From Larimichthys crocea (lineage: Eukaryota; Chordata; Actinopteri; Sciaenidae): DNA of 64,000 nucleotides. The translations under genes were made by a program, and so were the position numbers. Shown here in pieces: positions 50,956 to 59,684 of this stretch. Positions within the stretch are counted from its first letter, which is position 1; each line of letters opens with the position of its first letter. Location of the stretch: the NCBI RefSeq assembly GCF_000972845.2, contig NC_040012.1, positions 9,589,552 to 9,653,551 on the forward strand. The letters are read 5' to 3'. The notes under the pieces were generated by a model that was not told the DNA's origin, did no database searches, and saw only the letters and a list, made by a program, of their open reading frames with translations.

Positions 50956-51153
50956 TATGTGCCGGGTCCAGGCTGCAATACTGATATAAATAATCTTCAC
51001 CAGGAAAAGTCAGGGCCCTATGGAGTTCAGATACCCTTCTCAATCCCTGTGATGACAGGTAACAGAAAAGTGGTTAAACTGATGAGAAATAAAAAGGGTT
51101 CATTTAAATCTGCCAATCTACTGAGTATAGCATGTCAACCATGAAACTTACCA

Positions 51154-52083
51154 GTGTCTCCTGTTATCCCCACAAGGATAGCCCTACTCAATATCAGATC
51201 ACTAGTCAACAAACCACTGATAGTAAATGACATGATTATGACCTATAATCTAGACTTTTTACTTCTTAGTGAAACATGGCTGACTGAATGTAGTTGTGCT
51301 ACCATTCTTAATGAGGCAGCGCCAACAAATTCTTGTCGAAATGGCAAGAAGGGCGGGGGTGTTGCTGCCATTTTCAAATCAGTATTTCAGTGCAAGGACA
51401 TTACATTTGGTGATTTTAGTTCTTTTGAATATCTCTGTTTTTTAATGAAGGGTGATCCAAAAGTCCTTTTTCTAATCATTTATAGACCACCAAGGTACTC
51501 AGGAAAATTTATTGATGAGTTTGCTGATCTGATGTCAGTTATCTGCACTGACTACAACTTTTTTATCGTAACTGGGGATTTTAACATTCACATAGACAAC
51601 AACATGGATACTAATGCCAAAGACTTCTGTTCTCTACTTGACACCTTTGGCCTTGTCCAACACGTCAAAGGGCCCACACACACTCGGGGACACACTCTAG
51701 ATCTGGTTATCTCTAAAGGTGTTGACATTTCTTCTGTTGTTGTTAAGGACTTGGCTCTTTCTGATCATTTCTGTGTGTTCTTTGACTTACAGATAATTCC
51801 AAACATTCAGATAACCTCTGTGTCTGTTAGGAAAAGGTACATAAACGAGAATACTAGTGCTAAGTTTATGGAGGCCATAGCAATGTCACCAACTGTGAGT
51901 GCAGAGACAGTTGATGAACTCCTGGATAATTTCAACTGGAAAATCTCAAATGTCATGGATGCTGTTGCACCTATTAAAACTAAGATGACCTTGAGTAGAC
52001 AGAGATCACCATGGAGGAACACTATGATGGTAAAGGCATTGAAAACAGAATGCAGGAAAGCAGAGCAAATGGAGAAAAACTAA
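51154..52083 (+). CDS. L2 LINE ORF2, apurinic/apyrimidinic endonuclease part
   Basis: This part nicks target DNA for target-primed reverse transcription. All APE motifs are visible in order: LLNIRSL, LLLSETWL, IIYRPPR, VTGDFNIH, HTLDLVIS and ALSDHFCVF. The frame is lost just before position 52083 by a one-base shift; the expected continuation (HHDLYKQSL...) is present in another frame and leads to the RT part. The start shown is the first ATG. The native ORF2 start may lie upstream, around the open frame at 50959-51144. Confidence 0.88.
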   Translation: MSPVIPTRIALLNIRSLVNKPLIVNDMIMTYNLDFLLLSETWLTECSCATILNEAAPTNSCRNGKKGGGVAAIFKSVFQCKDITFGDFSSFEYLCFLMKGDPKVLFLIIYRPPRYSGKFIDEFADLMSVICTDYNFFIVTGDFNIHIDNNMDTNAKDFCSLLDTFGLVQHVKGPTHTRGHTLDLVISKGVDISSVVVKDLALSDHFCVFFDLQIIPNIQITSVSVRKRYINENTSAKFMEAIAMSPTVSAETVDELLDNFNWKISNVMDAVAPIKTKMTLSRQRSPWRNTMMVKALKTECRKAEQMEKN

Positions 52084-52217
52084 ACTCCAAATTCACCACG
52101 ACCTCTACAAACAAAGTCTCAGTAATTTCAACCATGAGTTAATCAAGGCTAGACAGCAACACTTCTCTAAAATTATTAATAAAAACATCAACAACACTCG
52201 CACTCTGTTTGCTATAG

Positions 52218-53963
52218 TTGATAAGCTTACAAACCCCCCCAAAAGAGATAGTTTCAGAACTCTCTTCAAAAGAAAAATGCAATGAATTTGCTCACTTTTT
52301 CGATGAAAAAATCAGATCTTTAAGGCTAAATATCAACAAAAATCTACAAAATGATAAAGTGACGCAATCCCTAAAACCGCCTAGGAATGAATCAACTGTT
52401 ATGTCAGAATTTAATACAGTTGATCAAAAAAACATAGAAGAAACAGTTCAGCATCTTAAATCATCGACATGCTGTCTTGACACAATGCCATCTGACTTTT
52501 TTAAAGCTATTGTAAAATCTGTCCAAACAGATCTGCAACAAATAATAAATTGCTCACTTCAATCAGGCACGTTTCCTAAACCCCTAAAAGTAGCTGCCAT
52601 CAAGCCACTCTTAAAAAAGCGAACGCTGGATACTTTCAAGTTAACCAACTACAGACCTGTCTCAAATCTTCCTTTTATAGCCAAGATTGTTGAGAAAGTG
52701 GTTTTTAATCAACTCAGTAATTACTTGAACTCCAGTGGACTTTTTGACAAATTTCAATCAGGTTTTCGAGCTCACCACAGTACAGAAACAGCTCTTATTA
52801 GAGTGTTAAATGACATAAGGTTGAACACTGACTCAGGCAAAGTATCAGTTCTGGTCCTGCTGGATCTCAGTGCTGCGTTTGACACTGTGGATCACAGCAT
52901 ACTGCTGAACAGGTTGGAAACATGGGCAGGACTCCGTGGAACAGTCCTAGAATGGTTCAAGTCCTACTTGGAGGAACGGAGTTATTTTGTGACCATTGGA
53001 AGTAATCAATCAGATCGAGTGGCTATGACATGTGGGGTTCCTCAGGGGTCAGTTCTTGGACCCCTTTTGTTCAGCCTATATATGCTGCCTTTGGGTCAAA
53101 TTCTGCAGAATTCTAATGTCAACTATCATAGTTATGCAGATGACACACAGATATATCTTGCGCTGTCCCCAGATGACTGCAGTCCTATAGAGTCATTGTG
53201 TAACTGTCTAGAGCAAGTCAAAAATTGGATGAACCAAAATTTTCTTCAGTTAAATCAAGAAAAAACTGAGGTAATTGTTTTTGGCAATAAAGAGAAGAGG
53301 GTTGCTGTCAGTAAACACCTTGAGTTACTGTCTCTAAAAACTAAAGACCAAGTCCGAAACCTTGGCGTGTTGATAGACTCAGATCTGACCTTCAACAGTC
53401 ACATAAAATCAGTCACCAAAACAGCCTTCTACCAACTTAAGAACATATCCAGAGTTAAGGGCTTTATGTCCCAAACAGATCAGGAGAAGCTGATCCATGC
53501 TTTCATCTCCAGTAGACTTGACTACTGTAATGGTCTTTTGACTGGACTCCCCCAAAAAAGTATCAAACAGCTGCAGCTCATTCAGAACGCAGCAGCTCGA
53601 GTTTTGACCAGAACAAAGAGATCAGAACACATCACCCCAGTTCTTAAGTCTTTACACTGGCTCCCAGTTAGCCACAGAATAGATTTTAAAGTTCTGCTAC
53701 TAGTTTACAAATCACTGAATGGTTTAGGCCCACAATACATAAACGAAATGTTAGTAGAATATAGACCCAGTAGGGCTCTGAGATCTACTGACTCAGGTCA
53801 GATAGTGGAGCACAGAGTTCAAACCAGACACGGTGAAGCAGCATTTAGCAGTTATGCTGCTCACAACTGGAACAAACTACCAGCAGGACTGAAATCAGCC
53901 CCAACTCTTAGCACTTTTAAATCCAGGTTAAAAACTTTTCTATTTTCACGTGCTTATGGCTGA
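52218..53963 (+). CDS. L2 LINE ORF2, reverse transcriptase part
   Basis: RT motifs in order: LTNYRPVSNLPF, FQSGFRAHHSTETAL, VLLDLSAAFDTVDH, GVPQGSVLGPLLF and the catalytic YADDTQIYL. It ends with the usual L2 C-terminus (NKLPAGLKSAPTLSTFKSRLK). It joins the APE part only after a second frameshift at an 8-C run near 52234. Apart from these two shifts the ORF is complete, so the insertion is young. Confidence 0.92.
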   Translation: MISLQTPPKEIVSELSSKEKCNEFAHFFDEKIRSLRLNINKNLQNDKVTQSLKPPRNESTVMSEFNTVDQKNIEETVQHLKSSTCCLDTMPSDFFKAIVKSVQTDLQQIINCSLQSGTFPKPLKVAAIKPLLKKRTLDTFKLTNYRPVSNLPFIAKIVEKVVFNQLSNYLNSSGLFDKFQSGFRAHHSTETALIRVLNDIRLNTDSGKVSVLVLLDLSAAFDTVDHSILLNRLETWAGLRGTVLEWFKSYLEERSYFVTIGSNQSDRVAMTCGVPQGSVLGPLLFSLYMLPLGQILQNSNVNYHSYADDTQIYLALSPDDCSPIESLCNCLEQVKNWMNQNFLQLNQEKTEVIVFGNKEKRVAVSKHLELLSLKTKDQVRNLGVLIDSDLTFNSHIKSVTKTAFYQLKNISRVKGFMSQTDQEKLIHAFISSRLDYCNGLLTGLPQKSIKQLQLIQNAAARVLTRTKRSEHITPVLKSLHWLPVSHRIDFKVLLLVYKSLNGLGPQYINEMLVEYRPSRALRSTDSGQIVEHRVQTRHGEAAFSSYAAHNWNKLPAGLKSAPTLSTFKSRLKTFLFSRAYG

Positions 53964-54230
53964 GCTCTTTTGAAGAACTTTTAAAGAATTTTTAATCATA
54001 ATCCAGTGATTCGCTTAATGTTTTAAATTGTTTTCAAATTTGCTATTTAATGATTTTAAATGACATTCTGATGTTTTTAATTAAATTTTCTTCTCTTTTT
54101 AATTTTTTATTTCTATTGCTATTGCTTGTCTTAATGTCAAATGTTTTTCCTTGCCTCTGTAAAGCACTATGAATTGCCTTGTGTACGAATTGTGCTATAC
54201 AAATAAACTTGCCTTGCCTTGCCTTGCCTT

Positions 54231-56005
54231 ACGTAGTGAAATTAATATAAAGGGAATACGGAGATACGACTCAGATAACAAGGTGTCCTTGTATGCTGAC
54301 GACATGCTTTTATATTTGTCCCATCCTTTAACTAGTCTACCAAATACTCTGAAACTGCTTGAAGAATGTGGCAAAATATCGGGATACAAAATTAACCTAC
54401 ATAAGTGTAAAATTATGCCGGTGAATATAGCAGCTAAGCAAATTGACTTTGGTTTATTCCCACTTAAAGTCAATCCACAAAAATTCAAATACCTAGGAAT
54501 TTGGATAACACATTTCTTCAAAGATATATTCAAAGCTAATTTTTCACCACTATTGACCCATCTCAAGCAGGATTTGGAACGTTGGAATTTACTCCCCCTG
54601 TCGCTTGGAGGCAGAATTAACAGAATTAAAATGAATGTTTTGCCCAGATTTCTGTATATATTTCAGTGCGTCCCCCTATACCTATCTAAATCCTTCTTTA
54701 TGTCAGTGGACAAGTTGGTGTCAGAATTTATATGGAATAAGAAAAACCCCCGAATACGGAAGGGAATCTTACAGCAGCATCGTCGACATGGAGGATTATC
54801 CCTCCCTAATTTCCAGTTCTACTACTGGGCTGCCAACATTAGGACTATGCTGTTTTAGAAAGACTCTTTGTCTGGTGACACTAACCCTGAATGGTTACAA
54901 ATGGAAAACTCCTCTTGTCTTCATACTTCTTTACACTCACTGTTATGCTCAAAACTCCCTCTTTCAGAATCCATATCTAAATACACCTCAAATCCAATTG
55001 TGAAACACTCTTTTAGAATCCTGACACAGTTCAGACGAGGTTTTTCTCTCAAAGATTTGCCCACTTGTGCTCCTATAACAAGAAACCACCAGTTCACGCT
55101 ATCACCTATAGATGGTGCTTTTCATGAATGGGCTAATAGAGGAGTCGCCGCAATAGAAAACCTATTCATTGACAATACTTTTGCATCCTTTGATCAATTA
55201 AAGCTTAAATTTAACATTCCAAATTCTCATTTTTTTTAGATTTCTGCAGCTCAGTAGTTTTATATCAAAATCCTCTACTCATTTCCCATCCCAACCACCC
55301 GACTCCCTCTTAAACGACATTCTGAAGCTTAACTCAGGCTCCAAAGGGATTATTGGGAACATATACTCCCTACTAAATACATATAATTTTGAACCTTTGG
55401 CATCATTAAAGACTCAATGGGAGGGCGATTTGGGGTTTGAACTTCCTGAGAATATCTGGGAAAGGGCTTTAGATAGAATACATTCCTCTTCAATTTGCCT
55501 ACGACATACGGTTATCCAGTTCAAAGTTATGCATCGCCTGCATTGGTCTAAAGTAAGACTAGCAAAGTTCACTCCTAGTATTGATCCCATTTGTGATCGA
55601 TGCAGGCAAACACGAGCCACCCTCTTACATATGTTTTGGTTTTGTTCAAAGCTAGACAATTTCTGGCAGTCAATATTTAAAACCTTTTCAGATGTTTTCC
55701 GAGTACCTATAGAACCTTCTGCCATTACTGCCATATTTGGAGTAACTCCTCACGACACTCACTTTGACCGCCAGGCGAAGAGTGCGATGGCTTTCGCATC
55801 TCTTGTAGCTAGGCGATTGATATTGTTTAAGTGGAAGGAGAAACTCCCCCCAACCTATAAAATGTGGATCAATGACCTTCTACACCACTTGGTATTAGAG
55901 AAGATTCGTTACTCTATAAGAGGATGTACTAAAAAATTTTACTCTACATGGAAACCTTTTTTAAGTTATATAGAGAAATTGGATATCATTAATATCGGTG
56001 TTTAA
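54231..56005 (+). pseudogene. Tx1/L1 ORF2 fragment, RT C-terminal half and C-terminal domain
   Basis: Resumes with SLYADDMLLYLSH (RT catalytic aspartates) and runs to 54858, then in other frames to 55239 and 55241-56005. Markers are LGIWIT, GGRINRIKMNVLPRFLY, FIWNKKNPRI and a CxxC...H...C cluster near 55,600. Frameshifts near 54860 and 55240 make it non-functional. Confidence 0.88.
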
Positions 56006-56124
56006 TATGACTGGTCCTGTATTGTGTATAATCTGCAACCCATAAGGACCGCTTCTGATTACATATTGAATTTTTAACTTTAATTCATTTACTTATTTAT
56101 TTTACTTTTTATTTATATTTTTTT

Positions 56125-56160
56125 CTTTAAATTTTATATATATATATATATATTTATATA
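56125..56160. repeat. (TA)n in the Tx1 3' UTR
   Basis: A TA-rich run within the last part of the Tx1 element. Confidence 0.8.
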
Positions 56161-56468
56161 CATTTTTTTCAATATACATTTTTGTATATGTACTTTTGAT
56201 ATGTACAAGTGTCTGCTTATAAGTTCAATCAGTATTGAATTGTCAATTGGTACAGCAATATTGTTGCAGGGATGGGGCTCTGTTGGAGCGAGGGGGGGGG
56301 TGATGTTTATATTTGTATTATTTCCGACCACTTAAGTTCCTGTATCTATGTACTTTGTACACTATGTCTTCTTGTATACACATCAATAAAAAGATTTGGA
56401 GTAAAAAAAAAGAAAAGAAAAATGAGACGGCGAACAAATGAGCAATTCAAGGTTAAATTAACACATCA

Positions 56469-56474
56469 TTTATT
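56469..56474 (-). terminator. chmp5: Candidate chmp5 polyadenylation signal
   Basis: TTTATT on the plus strand (AATAAA on the minus), about 400 nt beyond the chmp5 stop. The interval 56475-56869 is then 3' UTR, in which nothing else is recognised. Confidence 0.5.
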
Positions 56475-56869
56475 TTGCATGTTTCAAGTAACCTGCAGAC
56501 ATTTGATCAGGCTCAGTGGGAATCATCTCCACCTTTGGGAACTCAAAACTAAACAGTAATGTCTAAACAACGCACACAAAACTAGAACAAAAACAAAACA
56601 AGTGAAAATAAATTATTACTAGGTAACACTGCTGCTGAAAGAGACTTAGACGTGTCAGACAGGGGGACGGACAGGGAGAATAATGTTTTTAAAAAAGGTT
56701 CAGTATGTTACAAGGCCACATGCTAGCACAGTAGTGGTAACAATACACAACCCAACACAGCTTTGAAAATCGTAGTGTTCTCAGGTCAAATGGTTTTGCA
56801 TGTATAAATGTTACTCTACATATAAAAGTGTTTTCAGTTGAAGTGCAGTTGTTTTAATCCATCCCCTGT

Positions 56870-56920
56870 TTATGTGGCGGGAATCTGGGGCAGGCCAAAC
56901 TCATCCACCAAAACACCGTC
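56870..56920 (-). CDS. chmp5: chmp5 terminal exon (isolated)
   Basis: A minus-strand acceptor (TTTTCAG at 56921-56927) opens DGVLVDEFGLPQIPAT and a TAA stop, matching by recall the conserved C-terminus of CHMP5, an ESCRT-III subunit that acts in multivesicular body formation through LIP5/VTA1 binding. The intron boundary shows it is genomic, not a processed copy. I could not find any other chmp5 exon between here and 64 kb. The other exons may lie right of the window, which would put the kinase units in a chmp5 intron. Otherwise the exon is an orphan left by rearrangement. Confidence 0.8.
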   Translation of the reverse strand, partial: DGVLVDEFGLPQIPAT

Positions 56921-57630
56921 CTGAAAACAAAAGAAGAAAGCACTTAAATGATGCATTGGCAAGCAAACAGACCTCTAAACACACACTTAGATTTTCAAGT
57001 GTTATTATCTTCTCAGCTGGTTCGTGGATGGATTCAGTCACAGGGTGTGAGAGCTTAGATCAACTTAGATCATGAAACCTGTGTTGTTGACGAGATATAA
57101 AAACTTAGATCATGAAACCTGTGTTGTTGACCGTGGAGCTGCGCTCATGGGGAGTATCTAATAAGTAATCTCATGAACTTTGTAGTTTTACCAGTTTCGC
57201 CGTCGCATCATGACGCAGTCTAGTGCAGTCGGATTCTCTGAATACCATGGTCATCTTCTCCTAGGGGTTGAGCCATTTTCACTCATAGAAGTTCTGTATG
57301 CAACGCAGTTTTGAAGTATTTGTATTTTATATTACATGTAATTGAGTGTGCCTGAAAGCCCTGGTTCGCATCTCCTCCCAGAGTTTCCCAGAGTCGCACG
57401 CACACAAAACAGGTATCAAAACATGCGGCTCGGCTGGGATCGGTGTGCTATGACTTTCCTAAGAGTTTCGGCAAACGGTTTTGCCAAAAATCGCATACCA
57501 AACAGACTTTGATTCTTCAGCTTTTCAGGTATTTGAGGATCAATGAGACTTAATAAATGCCTGCTTTAACCAAAATGGAAGGTGACTGATGCTTACATCC
57601 TTTTTTTTGACATCCTTCCTTTTTGCCAAG
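56921..57630. other. Region between the chmp5 exon and the AAGG repeat
   Basis: No gene is supported. It contains a 40-bp-period tandem duplication (unit starting AACTTAGATCATGAAACC at 57062 and 57102). If chmp5 continues to the right, this is chmp5 intron. Confidence 0.5.
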
Positions 57631-57816
57631 GAAGGAAAAAATGAAATGAAGGAAGGAAAAAACGACGAAAGGAAGGAAGGAAGGAAAAAACGACGAGGGA
57701 AGGAAGGAAGGAAGGAAGGAAGGAAAACAACGACGAAAGGAAGGAAGAAAAAAACGACGAAAGGAAGGAAGGAAGGAAGGAAAAAACGATAAAAAGGAAG
57801 GAAAAACGACGAAAGG
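57630..57816. repeat. (AAGG)n-rich array with ACGAC interruptions
   Basis: Purine-rich tandem GGAAGGAA units interspersed with AAAAACGACGAAAGG. The same composite array occurs at 62458-62690, and each copy ends at the same text (GGAACATGTTG) where the duplicated flank begins. Confidence 0.93.
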
Positions 57817-57883
57817 AACATGTTGCTAGTAGTCCACCCTAAGGAAAAACGACGAAAGGAACATGTTGCTAGTAGTCCACCCT
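57801..57883. repeat. 43-bp tandem duplication at the start of flank copy 2
   Basis: The junction text GAACATGTTGCTAGTAGTCC occurs twice, 43 bp apart, spanning the end of the AAGG array and the first bases of the duplicated unit. Confidence 0.9.
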
Positions 57884-59684
57884 CTTATACTATGCATAAT
57901 TTCTGGGCTCTAAGCCGTCTTTATCTTTCAAATGTATGGAGATTTTTAGGTCTGGTTGAACTCTGCTGATCCACTCGATTCCTTGGGTGTATTATGGTTC
58001 ATAAGTGGCAACTTGAAGCACTGACATGGACAGTTTGTGGGATCAGAAAGGAACACACAGGACAAAACACAGACTACTGAATGATGACAATTGACTTTAA
58101 AAGGGCCTTTAGTTGACTGTATCACGTTTAATTACATTTTATTTTGTCTTTGTTTAGTTTGAGATTTTAGTTCATTGTTATTGTTTGTTTTAAATGTGTT
58201 GCTGCTTTATTGTAAAGCACGTTGTAACTGAAAGTGGACTTTGAGTACATAGTGCCATGTCTGAAAAACACCATAAGGTGTCCAGTTGACCCTGATGATG
58301 TTATATTGTGTTAGTGACAGGTTACTGTTACTCTTTAAGAGTTTCAACACTGAGGTGCGGCAGGTGTTGTAAACTGTGATGTTCAGGCAGTTTAGTAAAG
58401 CAACAATAACAAAGCTACATGGTGTGATCACTGAGTCCATGCAAACACAATACAGAGCAGGTCAGCAGTATATACCACATAGAAGTGGTGTACATTATCT
58501 GAAAGCTGAGAACCTTGAGATTAATTTGAGATGTAGATTTTAGTCAGAAATCTGTAATACATGTTCAAATATTGAGAGTTTACGGTCTTAGCACGTTACA
58601 ATTTAAGTATATAATGACCAATTCCATGCTCTAATATGTCTGCTGTGTTTGTTGCAGCTGTTTTTCGGTTGATACATATTCTTACACAGATTTGGTGCAA
58701 GTTTAAACGCACCCTCACTGACAGCAGACCATGTGCGGCACTGTCAAAAACATTCATGACCACTGCTGAAGCTCTTCTCCAGCAAACAATTTACAGTCCA
58801 ACAAAACTCATAATTAACACTCAAGTAACACTAGGCTATGTGGTCCAGGTCATTTTATATCATGAGGTCAAGTTTCAATAAATAGTCTGCTACAGCCTCT
58901 GAAAGACTGTAATGTTGGCCGCAGACATCAATATTGACAAACAGTGAAGCAAAACTTTTAAAAGTTTTCTATTTTATTTGTTTTATTTTTTGGTGTTTGT
59001 TTTTTTTTTTCTTTTCAATTTAAATTAATTAAATTAAATTATGGGAAACCAGAGCACCTGGAGAAAACCCTTAGACACAGTCATGTACACTTGACTCATT
59101 GCTAGCATTGGGTCTGTCAGCTGCAGCGTTAATCAGGGCACAGCAACGCTTCAGCCAAGCCAGCATTTTTTTTTCAATTTTAATTAAATAAATTGTGGGG
59201 AGACCAGAGCACCTGGAGAAAACCCTTAGACAGTCATGTACACTTGACTCATTGCTAGCATTGGGTCTGTCAGCTGCAGCTGTAATCAGGGAAGCAACGC
59301 TTCAGCCAAGCCAGCATTTTTTTTTTTTTCAATTTAAATTAAATAAATTGTGGGAGAACCAGGCACCCTGGAGAAAACCCTGAGGCACAGTCATATATGT
59401 TTGCAATTATATGTACTGTGCCAACAATACAATGCTGCATCCTCACTTGATGACATCTAACGGCAGCAGCGAATTAGAGACATGGCCATTCCGGAGAAGG
59501 CCTGTCTGACCCTCTTTAACCACTTGTTCTTGGTTTTGACTTCGACAAAGTCACTTGGATTGGTACTGGTGCCAGTAGCAGCAGCCTCATCTTGCCATTC
59601 TTGGATTAGTGGTCTGTTACCATTGCCGGCAGAGTTCTATCAGTTACGGTTTCAGGTCTGTAACTCGGGCCTGTAGCAGTGGCT
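57861..59684. repeat. Duplicated unit, flank copy 2 (downstream of kinase B)
   Basis: Nearly identical to 41412-43323 over its first 1.1 kb. Its minisatellite has about three units instead of four to five, with several single-base deletions. From about 59461 it includes the former C-terminal coding end of kinase B, now out of frame: a third basic motif and an original tail ending in adjacent cysteines. Confidence 0.9.

Larger units (their letters stand above)
49681..54229 (+). mobile_element. L2-clade LINE, nearly full length, inserted in the Tx1 element
   Basis: A 4.5-kb element with ORF1 (49711-50955), an AP endonuclease (51154-52083) and a reverse transcriptase (52218-53963). It ends with AATTGTGCTATACAAATAAA and three to four CTTGC repeats, the usual fish L2 tail. 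Long target duplications are not visible; at most TTA is shared at the edges, as is common for L2. Both RT halves of the host Tx1 flank it. Confidence 0.92.
47643..56420 (+). mobile_element. Tx1/L1-clade LINE, 5'-truncated, interrupted by an L2 LINE, an hAT fragment and an assembly gap
   Basis: Only the ORF2 part remains. The reverse-transcriptase half at 48500-49680 shows the core motifs GKSPGPDGFPSEF, SYRPISLLN, TGFIKGRH, LDAEKAFDRVEW and RRGTRQGCPLSPLLF. After the nested L2 it resumes at 54231 with YADDMLLY. The C-terminal part (to 56005) is split by frameshifts near 54860 and 55240 and carries a Cys/His cluster (CDRCRQ ... HMFWFC). The element ends with an AATAAA and an A-rich tail at about 56384-56420. 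The first copy of the 5' region (47820-48260) carries a stop. The element is dead. Confidence 0.9.

Noticed and set aside
57540..57821. Long open frames through the AAGG arrays (also 62368-62730)
   Set aside because: Stop-free only because of simple purine/pyrimidine repeats; no protein-like composition.
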